Below are positions 56,518-64,000 of a DNA stretch of 64,000 nt, piece after piece. The notes beneath the pieces were generated by a model that had not been told where the DNA came from, did not search any database, and saw only the letters and a program-made list of their open reading frames with translations. Source of the DNA: Streptomyces gilvus (GTDB taxonomy: Bacteria; Actinomycetota; Actinomycetes; Streptomycetales; Streptomycetaceae); the NCBI RefSeq assembly GCF_022513565.1, contig NZ_JAKWBE010000001.1:372001-436000 (forward strand), in the 5' to 3' direction. The position numbers were made by a program, and so were the translations under genes. Numbering within the stretch: the stretch's first letter is position 1; every line of letters starts with the position of its first letter.

Positions 56518-56679
56518 CTGCTCGTACACAGCGGTCCGCAACTCGGCGAAGCGCGGGGCGACGCGCGTGTGCGACTGGTCCCGTTCCGCGGGGAGATCGA
56601 CCTTCAGCTGCTCCTGCACGACGGTGGGGGAGGCGGACAGGACCACCACCCGCTCGCCCAGGTACACGGCCTCGTCGTC
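56518..56679 (-). pseudogene. Remnant of a nitrate/sulfonate/taurine-type ABC ATPase
   Basis: The minus strand reads DDEAVYLGERVVVLSASP, then a VDLP.ERD stretch and APRFAELRTAVYE. This is the C-terminal end of SsuB/TauB/NrtD-type ATPases (H-loop follow-on and helical tail). The frame begins 13 bases after the reductase stop with no Walker motifs upstream and ends inside the GH87 gene, so about four fifths of the gene is missing. It suggests that a transporter once belonged to the demethylase operon and was lost by deletion. Confidence 0.7.
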
Positions 56680-56691
56680 CGGAGCCGCTCG

Positions 56692-57627
56692 TCAGAGGTC
56701 GAGCACCAGCCGCCTCCCCCGGCAGCGCGAGACGCAGATCATCATGGTCTCCCCGCTCTCCCGCTCCTCGTCCGTGAGCACGGAGTCCCGGTGGTCCGGG
56801 GTCCCCTCCAGCACGTCGGTCTCGCAGGTGCCGCACGTGCCCTCGGTGCAGGAGAACAGCACCTCGACCCCGGCCGCCCGGACGGCGTCGAGCACCGAGA
56901 CGTCCGGCGCGACGGTGACCGTACGGCCGCTCTGCGCCAGCTCCACCTCGAACTCGCTGTTCTCACCGGCCGGTTGGTCCTTCGGCGAGAACCGCTCCAC
57001 CCGCAGCCGGTCGGCCGGGCAGCGCTCCTCGACCGCGTCAAGCAGCGGCCCGGGACCGCAGCAGTACACGAGCGTGCCCTCGGGCAGGTCCGCCAGCACC
57101 GAGGCGAGATCCAGCAGCCCGGTCTCGTCCTGCGGCGCGACGGTCACCCGGTCGCCGTACCGCGCCAACTCCTCAGTGAACGCTATGGAGTTCCGGGTCC
57201 GGCCGCCGTACAGCAGGCTCCACTCGGCGCCCGCCGCCTCCGCCGCGGCCAGCATCGGCAGGATCGGGGTGATGCCGATCCCGCCCGCGACGAAGCGGTA
57301 GCGGGGTGCCGGCTCCAGCTGGAAGTGGTTGCGCGGGCCGCGCACCCGGACCTTGTCACCCTGCCCCAACTGCTCGTGCACATGGGCGGATCCGCCCCGT
57401 CCGTCCGGCTCGCGCAGCACGGCGATCCGCCACGCCGAACGGTCCGCGGGGTCCCCGCACAACGAGTACTGCCGCTCCAGCCCGGGGCCGAGCACCACGT
57501 CGACATGGGCGCCCGCCTCCCAGGCCGGCAGATCCTCGCCGAGCGGGTGGCGCAGGATGAGGGCGAGCACGCCGTCGGCTGCGAACTCCCTGCGGTCGAC
57601 GACGAGTTCGGCTTCGTACACGTTCAT
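56692..57627 (-). CDS. vanB: Ferredoxin reductase subunit of an aromatic demethylase (VanB-like)
   Basis: 311 residues: an FMN/FAD domain (about 1-100, RQYSLCGDP), a NAD-binding domain (FVAGGIGITPILPML, CCGPGPLLDAV) and a C-terminal plant-type 2Fe-2S ferredoxin domain with cysteines in CTEGTCGTC and ICVSRC. This phthalate-dioxygenase-reductase order is that of VanB, which passes electrons from NADH to the Rieske oxygenase. ATG 57627 overlaps the stop of the small protein (ATGA). Third gene of the operon. Confidence 0.82.
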   Translation of the reverse strand: MNVYEAELVVDRREFAADGVLALILRHPLGEDLPAWEAGAHVDVVLGPGLERQYSLCGDPADRSAWRIAVLREPDGRGGSAHVHEQLGQGDKVRVRGPRNHFQLEPAPRYRFVAGGIGITPILPMLAAAEAAGAEWSLLYGGRTRNSIAFTEELARYGDRVTVAPQDETGLLDLASVLADLPEGTLVYCCGPGPLLDAVEERCPADRLRVERFSPKDQPAGENSEFEVELAQSGRTVTVAPDVSVLDAVRAAGVEVLFSCTEGTCGTCETDVLEGTPDHRDSVLTDEERESGETMMICVSRCRGRRLVLDL

Positions 57628-57800
57628 GAGTCGCTGCTCTCCTGGGGCCGGTGACCTTCGGGATGGGCGAGCATCCACTCCCACATCTCGACCGGGTCCT
57701 GGGCGGTGTGCTCGGCGCCGCAGTGACAGGTGCCGTGCAGCACGTCGGTGCCCGGTATCCAGTCGATGCGGTAGATCTCCCCGGTGGCGCCGGTGCTCAC
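57624..57800 (-). CDS. Small Cys/His protein between the oxygenase and reductase genes
   Basis: 58 residues from GTG 57800: begins VSTGATGEIYRIDWIPG and contains TCHCGAEHTAQDPVEMWEWM followed by LAHPEGHRP. The GTG overlaps the oxygenase stop by four bases (GTGA) and its own stop overlaps the reductase ATG by four (ATGA), so it is translationally coupled on both sides and codon use is normal for the genome. The C-H-C...H...H pattern could bind zinc or iron. No family recognised; a small component or assembly factor of the demethylase is the simplest idea. Confidence 0.78.
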   Translation of the reverse strand: MSTGATGEIYRIDWIPGTDVLHGTCHCGAEHTAQDPVEMWEWMLAHPEGHRPQESSDS

Positions 57801-58870
57801 AGGACCTTCTCCACGGGCTTGTCGCCCTCCTCGACCAGACGGGCGAGGATACGGCGGGCGGCGAGACCGCCGGTGTCGATGTTGATGCTCAGCTCCTGGT
57901 AGCCGGTCCGCTCGGTGCCGAGCGTCTTCTGCAGCAGGTTGAGCGCGTCGACGTCCTGCATCACCACGGTGTGGTTGTTGCCCCGCAGGAACTCGGTGAC
58001 CTCGGCGTCCTCGATCGCCCAGTCCCGCGAGACCATCCAGAAGTCGTACACGTGCCCGTCGGAGGACGGGGTGATGGCGTACGTGATCTCGGTGTGGAAG
58101 CCGTTCGGGTCACTGCCGTCGGCCTCGGGCAGCACGCCGACCGGGGCGATCCGGCTGTGCAGCAGGTACAGGCAGGGCGCGTGGTACTCGATGTCCTGCC
58201 ACCGGGTGATCCGTCCCTCGATACCCGTCGACTTCGCGTAGAACGGCGGGCACGCGGCGTCGTCCATGTGCCGGCTCACCCGCACGATGCCGGCGCCCTC
58301 GTCGACCTCGGTGGTGATCGGGGTCTCGGCGACCTCGGGGGTGCCGATGTAACCGCCGTGCAGATACGTCTCGTGGGAGAGGTCGAGGAGGTTGTCGACC
58401 AGCAGCCCGTAGTCGGCGTCGATCGGCTCCATGCCGCGGACGGTGACCCAGCCGGGGGAGTCGAGGTGCCTGGCGCGCGGGACGGTCTGCGGGTCGGCGA
58501 GCTGCGGGTCGCCGATCCACACCCACACCAGCGAGTCCTGCTCGACGACGGGGTAGGAGGCGACGCGGGCGGTGCGCGGGATCCGCTTCTGCCCCGGCAC
58601 GTACACACAGGTGCCGCTGGTGTCGTACGTGAACCCGTGGTACCCGCACACGATCCGGTCACCGTCCAGCCGGCTCGGCTTCTCGTGCAGCGGGAACCGC
58701 CGGTGCACACAGCGGTCCGCGAGCGCGACGGGCGCCCCCTCCTCCTCGGTCCGGTAGAACACGAGCGGCTCCCCGAGAATGGTCCGCCCGAGCAACTCCT
58801 CCCGCCCGACCTCATGACTGTAGGCGGCGACGTACCACTGGTTCCTGGCAAAAGCGGTGGTGTGCGGCAT
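57797..58870 (-). CDS. vanA: Rieske aromatic O-demethylase oxygenase (VanA-like)
   Basis: 357 residues. The Rieske cluster ligands are Cys54-His56 (RCVHRRFP) and Cys75-His78 (VCGYHGF); the mononuclear iron site is in DNLLDLSHETYLHG (about 167-180). The N-terminus RNQWYVAAYSHEVG and size are those of vanillate monooxygenase, which removes the O-methyl group of vanillate to give protocatechuate and formaldehyde. ATG 58870 follows GGGACGGGAA. First gene of the operon; the upstream gap 58871-59084 holds a direct repeat GCAAGACGG/GCCAGACGG (58954, 58968). Other methoxy- or carboxy-aromatics are possible. Confidence 0.82.
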   Translation of the reverse strand: MPHTTAFARNQWYVAAYSHEVGREELLGRTILGEPLVFYRTEEEGAPVALADRCVHRRFPLHEKPSRLDGDRIVCGYHGFTYDTSGTCVYVPGQKRIPRTARVASYPVVEQDSLVWVWIGDPQLADPQTVPRARHLDSPGWVTVRGMEPIDADYGLLVDNLLDLSHETYLHGGYIGTPEVAETPITTEVDEGAGIVRVSRHMDDAACPPFYAKSTGIEGRITRWQDIEYHAPCLYLLHSRIAPVGVLPEADGSDPNGFHTEITYAITPSSDGHVYDFWMVSRDWAIEDAEVTEFLRGNNHTVVMQDVDALNLLQKTLGTERTGYQELSINIDTGGLAARRILARLVEEGDKPVEKVL

Positions 58871-59084
58871 GGCAGTTCCCGTCCCTGTCGGCGGGGCGCC
58901 CTCGCCCCGCGTGCCGTGGTTGGAAACAGGGTCGTGAGGCTTGCGTCGGCTCGGCAAGACGGCTTCTGCCAGACGGAAGGACTTCTTTGAAGAGGCTGCT
59001 CAGAGCCTTGTTTCAGTCGTCGGCCGGTCGTCGGAGTGGAGTGCCGCGTGGTACGGCCACTCGGTTCACACCGCCCCACTGCCG

Positions 59085-59570
59085 CTACGAGACCCGATGC
59101 CGCCACTCGCCGGTGTCGACGAACCGCTGGACGCGAGCGGCAAGGGCGTCGGTGGCGATGGGCGGCCCAAGGGGTTCGCGTTGCTGTCCCCACAGAGCTT
59201 GTGCGGGCAAAAGGTTTGCAAGGCATTCGACCGCGTCGACGAAGTGGGCGACCAGACCCGAGCTGTCCGGTTCAGGGTCGTAGTGCAGTCGCAGGCCCTC
59301 GAACGGTCCCGCATGGTGATGCACAACAGATCCTCGCGCCAGGGGATACAACCAGATCACGGGCTCGCCCGTGTCTTCGTCCAGGACCGCGAAGTAGTCA
59401 TCGACCTGTTCGAATCGCAAGTGGTCCAACGAACCCCAACGGGGATCCGTGGATGGGAAGTTCGGGTTGTCCTCACCACAGAGAAGGAAGACATCGCCGA
59501 AGCTGGGCCGCTGTGGTCCGGTGAACATGACATCGATCACGCACTCGTGCTCGACGTTGGAGAAATCCAT
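59085..59570 (-). CDS. SMI1/KNR4-like hypothetical protein
   Basis: 161 residues from ATG 59570 (GGAAGG about 10 bases upstream). Acidic, with VIDVMFTGPQRPSFGDVFLL, FEQVDDYFAVLDEDTGEPVIWLY (in order) and FVDAVECLANLL. The pattern resembles the C-terminal part of SUKH-type immunity proteins. It overlaps the 3' end of the next gene by about 98 bases in another frame, and may be a separate immunity-like gene or the shifted tail of it. Confidence 0.55.
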   Translation of the reverse strand: MDFSNVEHECVIDVMFTGPQRPSFGDVFLLCGEDNPNFPSTDPRWGSLDHLRFEQVDDYFAVLDEDTGEPVIWLYPLARGSVVHHHAGPFEGLRLHYDPEPDSSGLVAHFVDAVECLANLLPAQALWGQQREPLGPPIATDALAARVQRFVDTGEWRHRVS

Positions 59571-60324
59571 GGGGGGCGGGCCTTCCATTCCATCGCGGCA
59601 TCGTTTGCCTACTTCGAGCGCCTCTGAGTGGAAGCCCTGAACGCTCACGCAGAGATTCGAGTGCGTTGGGAGCCACTGCCCCGATGCGCAGTGTCGAGGT
59701 GTTGCGGGAATAGTGGGCCACCATGCGGCTCGATCGGTCGACAAAGCCCAGCCAGTGACCACCCTGGTGCATCGCGCGAGAACCGATGTAGCCCAGCAGT
59801 GGCTCGACAGACTCCAGTTGATCCTCACGCAGCAGACACGTGGCTTGGTACGGAAGCGCCCTGACCGCCTGCCTGGCGGCGACGTTGATCAGGAAGGCCG
59901 ACAGCCGCCGGGCTTCGCTGTACCACTTCTCGCCAGGCTCAGCCCGCCCGTGGACCCTGGGGTCGGGCCAGCCGACGTCGTCCGGGCGCACGCTCCACTG
60001 CGTGGGCCACTGGTTCTCCCCGCAGAAGACCAGGTGTCCGTCCTCAATGCTCAAGTGCCTGGGGGCATTCAGCCGGAACGTGTGCTCGTGACCGCCCATA
60101 CCCATCAACTCCGGGTGCCTGCCCGCTGCGGTGTAGTAGTCACGCAAGGCGTCCGGCAGGCTGATCCCCAGGCGGTCCTCGGCAGCGGTGATCTCGTCAT
60201 CATCGCATCCGTCGTTCGGAGTCCAGGCACCGAACGTGGTCGACATGAGGTTCCGGAGCACATCCGTACCCAGCACCGGAAGCGCCCGGGCAGGCCCGAC
60301 GTTGACTTCACCCCCGCCGACCAT
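59473..60324 (-). CDS. SMI1/KNR4 (SUKH) family protein, tail probably frameshifted
   Basis: 283 residues from ATG 60324, which has GGAGG before it. The SUKH fold is recognisable: DDDEITAAEDRLGISLPDALRDYYTAAGRHPEL (about 40-72), HLVFCGENQWPTQWSVR and GYIGSRAMHQGGHWLGFVDRSSRMVAHY. Similar proteins end soon after an ALE.L..RSGL motif; here that is at about residue 240 and the following ~45 residues (RGARSRQTMPRWNG onward) have random codon use and overlap the downstream gene. A lost stop or frameshift near 59620 is likely. Role as immunity to a contact-dependent toxin is a family inference; no toxin is nearby. Confidence 0.65.
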   Translation of the reverse strand: MVGGGEVNVGPARALPVLGTDVLRNLMSTTFGAWTPNDGCDDDEITAAEDRLGISLPDALRDYYTAAGRHPELMGMGGHEHTFRLNAPRHLSIEDGHLVFCGENQWPTQWSVRPDDVGWPDPRVHGRAEPGEKWYSEARRLSAFLINVAARQAVRALPYQATCLLREDQLESVEPLLGYIGSRAMHQGGHWLGFVDRSSRMVAHYSRNTSTLRIGAVAPNALESLRERSGLPLRGARSRQTMPRWNGRPAPHGFLQRRARVRDRCHVHRTTAAQLRRCLPSLW

Positions 60325-60461
60325 GTCCCCCTCCGACCAGCCACGACCACGTACAGACATGACCGGAATGGTAGATGGCCGCGAACGCCCGTCCGCCTTT
60401 CGCAGCTCTGCTGCCGCCCTTTTCCGTGGCGAGTTGCGTAGTTCTACTGACGCTGCGCCGG

Positions 60462-61049
60462 CTACATCGCCAAGAAGTCCTCGATCAACTCGGCGGGGTT
60501 GGCGGCCTTCGTGGCCTCTTCCTCCCAGCCTGGGCAGTCCATGTCGAACACGACCACGGGCAGTGGACGTCCGAAGATCCTCACGATGGTGTCGCTCGCG
60601 TGGAGGTGCCGGGCGAAGTCGACAACGGCGTTGTGGAAGTGGAGTTCCAGGAGGCCGGACTTGACGCGAAGCTCATCGTCCTCCAGCATCCGAGCGAGAT
60701 CGAACTCGCCGTCGTACCAGATGCCGAGCTTCCTGGCCTCCTCCTCGTAGAGCGGGCCGCCGGCCGGATCCTCAGGGACGTTGCCGAGCTTGTCAAAGCC
60801 CGCGAGGATCCAGAAAGCCGGGTTCCAGCGCGCCTCCCAGGCGTCGCGGTAGTCCCGGCGCATCTCCTCCTCGTACTGGCTCTCCGTGTTGTAGCCGATG
60901 TCCACGTACGGGTGGCGGTTGTCGGCGTCGACGCGCCAGATGTTGAAGGCCAGGACGTATATCTCACGTTTCAGCTGCTCGGGGACGCGCTGCAAGATGT
61001 CGGTGGCGGCCTGCCGCAGATGCGTCTGAAAGGTCTTCCGTTCCGTCAC
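60462..61049 (-). CDS. Hypothetical protein, possible DUF4303-like immunity protein
   Basis: 195 residues, acidic, no membrane segment. Features: LKREIYVLAFNIWRVDADN, YVDIGYNTESQYEEEM, WNPAFWILAGFDKLGN, LLELHFHNAVVDFARHLH, VFDMDCPGWEEEATKAANP. The IGYNTESQ region is reminiscent of DUF4303 proteins found beside toxins, but I cannot confirm the family by eye. GTG start, weak ribosome site. Lies in the low-GC SMI1/DUF4240 array. Confidence 0.55.
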   Translation of the reverse strand: MTERKTFQTHLRQAATDILQRVPEQLKREIYVLAFNIWRVDADNRHPYVDIGYNTESQYEEEMRRDYRDAWEARWNPAFWILAGFDKLGNVPEDPAGGPLYEEEARKLGIWYDGEFDLARMLEDDELRVKSGLLELHFHNAVVDFARHLHASDTIVRIFGRPLPVVVFDMDCPGWEEEATKAANPAELIEDFLAM

Positions 61050-61101
61050 GGCGCCAGCATCTCACCGCCACTTCGGAAGGCCGTGTCCTGGGGAAGCGGC
61101 T

Positions 61102-61623
61102 CTAGGCAGGCCGGCGGTTCAACGGCGGTACCCCGGCGCCGGTGTAGCGTCCTGCCGTCGTGCTCTGGGCGGGCCGCCATCCGTCGGTGTTGCTGAAGCT
61201 CTCCCATGACACGCTCGTGAGCCGGTCGTGCGGCACGCCGGTCCGGGCCTCGAAAGCATTGCCGGCGAGGTACAGAAGAGACTCGAATTCCATCCCGGTC
61301 GGGAAACGTGAGGGATCCGCGCATACCCCCTCGTAGAACTCCCTGCCGTTCGCCACCACCACACAACGCCGGTACAGGAAGTCGTCAGCGGAGATGTAAT
61401 CGTCTCCATCGTCCGGATCTGCTTCCCCCCGGTAGCACCAACGAGCGTGCTCTCGAGTGTCCAGTGCGTAGAGTTTGGCGGCAAGCAGGTCCTCGAACGC
61501 GAGGATCTCTTCAGGTGACAGCCCTTGAAGCACCTGTGAGGCAGGAGCGAGCACCGCCTCGTCATCACCGGCTCGTTCCCAGTCGAACGATGCGATGAGG
61601 GCCCAGAAACGTATGTCATTCAC
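61102..61623 (-). CDS. DUF4240 domain protein
   Basis: 173 residues. The N-terminus RFWALIASFDWERAGDDEAVLAPASQVLQGLSPEEILAFEDLL (in order) and ISADDFLYRRCVVVANGREFYEG match the DUF4240 pattern (FW-LI start, D-F-Y-R, NG-R-YE). DUF4240 occurs around polymorphic-toxin and immunity loci; its biochemical role is unknown. GTG 61623 with AAGGATC before it. The gap to the next gene (61624-61894) shows only a doubtful 71-codon frame. Confidence 0.7.
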   Translation of the reverse strand: MNDIRFWALIASFDWERAGDDEAVLAPASQVLQGLSPEEILAFEDLLAAKLYALDTREHARWCYRGEADPDDGDDYISADDFLYRRCVVVANGREFYEGVCADPSRFPTGMEFESLLYLAGNAFEARTGVPHDRLTSVSWESFSNTDGWRPAQSTTAGRYTGAGVPPLNRRPA

Positions 61624-61894
61624 GGTTCGATCCTTGCACGCGTCATTCCACTACTGAGTCCAGTTCGTTGCTGTGCGCGGCGAGCACGCGGGCGAGGTCC
61701 GCACCGGACACCGCCCGTCTCCCGTGGCCGGCTGTCCAGCGGGGAAGGTCAACTGCTCGTCCTCGCCCGGGTGTTCGCGTCAGCGGCGCGCGTCGTGAGC
61801 TTGACGGGGCCACGTGCCGCGCCAGTCCGGGCACTCTCGTGGTCATCGCCCACCACATCGCCTCCGCCTGCCGGCCCCCTGCCGACCGTCGCGC

Positions 61895-64000
61895 TCATCC
61901 GCTCCGGCGCAGCAGGTCGGCCAGGGCGAGTCGGGACGAGACTCCGAGCTTCCGGTAGACGCGCGACAGATGTGTCTCCACTGTGCGTGGGCTGAGGAAG
62001 AGCCGTTCGGCGATCTGTCGGGTGCGCAGACCCGTCGTCGCGAGTTCGGCGATCTCCCGTTCGCGGTCGCTGAGCAGGCCGAGCGGGTGGGCGGTGTCAT
62101 TGCCCTCGGACAGTTCGGCGCGCATCTGAGCCACCCGCTCCTGTACGAGCGCTGCCCCGAAGGTGCGGGCGAGGGCTTCCGCCGCGTCGAGATGTCCCAG
62201 GGCCGTTTCCCGGCCCTGGGCGACGTCGAAGGAGCGGATGCCGGTCGTCAGGGTCCAGGCGTGCTCGACGGGCATGTCGGCCGCCCGGAACGCATCCGCC
62301 GCGAGGTCGAGGAGCTTGGCGGCCGCGTCGTGTTCACCGTCGGCCTGGTGGAGCAGGGCGCGGGCGCGGCGTGCGTACGCCTCCTGGACCGGCAGTCCGA
62401 GCCGCTCGGCATCCGCCTCGGCGGTGCGGACCAGGCGGTGTGCCTCCTCGTGGTCGCCGCACTCGAGTGTGGCCGTGGAGAGCAGGGAGAGCAGGAAGGG
62501 CCGGGAGAAGGGCCGGACCGGCGGCATCCGGTTGCCGCCCTCGCTGTCCAGCAGGGTTCGCCGGCAGCCGGCGGCGTCACCGGCGAGCAGCCGGGCATGT
62601 GCGAGCAGGCCCGTCGCCGAGGCGGTCCACCAGCTGTGGCCGTGCGGGGTGGCACGCGGGGCCTCCTCGACGAGTGCGACGGCCTTGGCGGCGTACTCCC
62701 GGCCGCGGGACCAGACGAGCGCTGTCGCGTGTATCGCCTGCGCCAGAGTGACCGCGGGCCGGACACCGAGGGCGCGCGCCAGGGTCTCGACCTCCTGGGC
62801 ATGCCGCTGGGAGGCGTCGAGGCGGCCGGTCCACTGCTCGGCCATGGCGAGCCCCAGCAACCGGTGGAGCAGGATGGGCTGTCGGGCGTCCGTGCCGTCG
62901 GCCCCCAGCCCCCGGCTCAGGTGGCGGGCCGCGTCAGTGAAGCGCTCCAGGTACAACTCCGCGCTGCCGAGCAGGGCCAGGGTTTCCGGCGTGCGGCCGG
63001 CGAGAGGGTCGGGAAGGGCGTCGACGAGCCGGACGCAGCGGGTGACCTCGGCGGCGGCCTCGTCGAGGTCACCCGCATGGGTGGCACACAGAGCGTTGAG
63101 AACCCGCAGCACGGTGCGGTCCGCTCCGTCCGATTCGAGCGGCGTCCGTACGGCTTCCCGGAGCAGGGCGTGTACCTGGTCGTGCGTGCCGCCCAGGACA
63201 TGGACCAGCCCGTACTCGATGACCAGTTCGACGGCCTCGGTCGGCAACGGATCGGGCAGGGGCATGGGCAGCTGACCGAGGGCGGTACCCGCGATGGCCG
63301 CCGCCTCCGCGTACCGGCCGAGGTGCCGCTCGACCGCGGCGCAGACGGCGTGCGCCTGAAGCAGCTGTCTCTCGCCGAGAGACGCGTGCCGGTGCCCCAG
63401 CAGTTCGTGCGCCCGCGTGCGGGCCTCCGCCCACTGCCCCGAGGCGATCAGGGCGCGGCAGCAGGCGAGTTCCATCTCGGTGCGGGCGGTGGAGTCCGTT
63501 CCTCCGGAGGGCAGGGACTCCAGGGCCAGCCGCAGCCAGTGCGCCGCGGTCGCCGGGTCCTGCGCGGCGATCTCCGCGGCCCCCTCGGCAAGGGTGTGCG
63601 CGGCGAGAGCGGCGTCCGTTCCCAGCAGATGCTCGGCGTGGCGGGCCTTTTCGCGAGCCCGGCCGCCACGGTCGTCGATCAGTTCCAGGGCGCGGCGGTG
63701 GGCGCGCAGCCGGAAGGACACGCCGGCCCTCTCGTGCGCGACATGGCCGACGACGGGATGGCGGAAGGCCAGGTTGCCTTTCCAGTCGGCCGGGCGCACC
63801 AGATCGGCCCGTTCCAGTTCGGCGAGCGCGTCCAGGGTGCGGTCCAGCCCCAGCCCGGAGACCCGGGCGGTGTCCTCCGGCCGGAACGGGCTGCCGACCA
63901 CGGCCGCCGCCGACGCAGTGATCGCCGCCTGCGACGTCAGCGCGTCGAACTCGGCGATCAGTGGCTTCGCCTCGCGGAGCAGCCCGGCGGTGTCGGTGCC
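61895..64000 (-). CDS. LuxR-family (LAL/MalT-like) regulator, N-terminus outside the window
   Basis: 701 residues visible; the open frame continues through 64000, so the ATPase domain with its Walker motifs lies outside. The visible part begins just after the AAA region (LIAEFDALTSQAAITASAAAV, FRPEDTARVSGLGLDRTLDALAELE), continues with a long helical tetratricopeptide-like array rich in Ala/Leu, and ends with a LuxR HTH (LSDREREIAELATTGLRTRQIAERLFLSPRTVETH in order, about the last 65 residues). Large LuxR ATPases are often pathway activators in Streptomyces. Target unknown. Confidence 0.88.
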   Translation of the reverse strand, partial: GTDTAGLLREAKPLIAEFDALTSQAAITASAAAVVGSPFRPEDTARVSGLGLDRTLDALAELERADLVRPADWKGNLAFRHPVVGHVAHERAGVSFRLRAHRRALELIDDRGGRAREKARHAEHLLGTDAALAAHTLAEGAAEIAAQDPATAAHWLRLALESLPSGGTDSTARTEMELACCRALIASGQWAEARTRAHELLGHRHASLGERQLLQAHAVCAAVERHLGRYAEAAAIAGTALGQLPMPLPDPLPTEAVELVIEYGLVHVLGGTHDQVHALLREAVRTPLESDGADRTVLRVLNALCATHAGDLDEAAAEVTRCVRLVDALPDPLAGRTPETLALLGSAELYLERFTDAARHLSRGLGADGTDARQPILLHRLLGLAMAEQWTGRLDASQRHAQEVETLARALGVRPAVTLAQAIHATALVWSRGREYAAKAVALVEEAPRATPHGHSWWTASATGLLAHARLLAGDAAGCRRTLLDSEGGNRMPPVRPFSRPFLLSLLSTATLECGDHEEAHRLVRTAEADAERLGLPVQEAYARRARALLHQADGEHDAAAKLLDLAADAFRAADMPVEHAWTLTTGIRSFDVAQGRETALGHLDAAEALARTFGAALVQERVAQMRAELSEGNDTAHPLGLLSDREREIAELATTGLRTRQIAERLFLSPRTVETHLSRVYRKLGVSSRLALADLLRRSG

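Noticed and set aside
52280..56836. 1518-codon open frame on the minus strand
   Set aside because: Antisense to GH13 and GH87 genes with clear motifs; product is low-complexity Gly/Val/Arg typical of the complementary strand of GC-rich genes.
58954..58976. GCAAGACGG/GCCAGACGG direct repeat as vanA operator
   Set aside because: Only nine bases with one mismatch and no regulator gene nearby; too weak to list as a feature.
61643..61858. 71-codon minus-strand frame between DUF4240 and LuxR genes
   Set aside because: Arg/Pro-rich first half, no ribosome site and no recognisable family; only the last ~20 residues look coding, so it is at most a remnant.

Overview
The window is very GC-rich, uses GTG starts freely, and carries many twin-arginine and lipoprotein signal peptides, CUT1-type sugar transporters, LacI/GntR/DeoR/IclR/MarR/PaaX regulators, a two-domain chitinase and a LuxR-type ATPase regulator. 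All of this points to a Streptomyces (or close relative) chromosome, probably an accessory arm rich in carbon-scavenging functions. No rRNA, tRNA or CRISPR array is visible.

Layout. (1) 1-3866: the first codons of a gene leaving on the left, behind a CebR-like palindrome; then an L,D-transpeptidase lipoprotein, an IclR regulator and a secreted alpha/beta hydrolase. (2) 3979-9218: MarR regulator divergent from an SDR / amidohydrolase / acyl-CoA ligase / MaoC operon, closed by a PaaX-like regulator. (3) 9254-27580: a large divergent locus around a DeoR regulator. Leftward run a PfkB kinase, sugar ABC transporter (binding protein plus two permeases), AlkP-type phosphodiesterase, GH2 beta-galactosidase, LamG-carrying metallophosphoesterase and a PHP-type hydrolase. 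Rightward run DeoR, GH4, GH38 and GH29. It reads as one glycan-utilisation system with an unusual set of three unrelated phosphoesterases. (4) 27588-33397: lipoprotein, GH18 chitinase with DasR-like sites in its promoter, an ATP-grasp enzyme, and a phosphoesterase/phosphopantetheinyl transferase pair. (5) 33626-36972: hydrolase, XRE/ImmA pair, a lone MmyB-type ligand domain and a MITE-like element with 21-bp inverted ends. (6) 37043-42638: Cache-domain protein, GntR regulator and a polyamine-type ABC transporter. (7) 42732-48190: a complete 4-hydroxyproline catabolic cluster (three-subunit dehydrogenase, deaminase/dehydratase of the DapA family, epimerase, GntR). (8) 48257-56482: LacI, sugar ABC transporter, GH13 alpha-glucosidase and a secreted GH87-like alpha-1,3-glucanase, separated by a 17-bp tandem repeat; it looks like an alpha-glucan uptake locus. 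(9) 56518-58870: ABC ATPase remnant and a vanAB-type demethylase operon enclosing an uncatalogued 58-codon Cys/His protein. (10) 59085-61623: lower-GC cluster of SMI1/KNR4-like and DUF4240-like genes, resembling orphan immunity genes. (11) 61895-64000: C-terminal part of a LuxR/LAL regulator running off the right edge.

Taken together, the chitinase, alpha-glucanase, mannosidase/fucosidase/galactosidase set and hydroxyproline and vanillate functions suggest a soil saprophyte equipped to digest fungal, plant and animal polymers. All functional assignments come from motifs and gene context read by eye; no database search was run.
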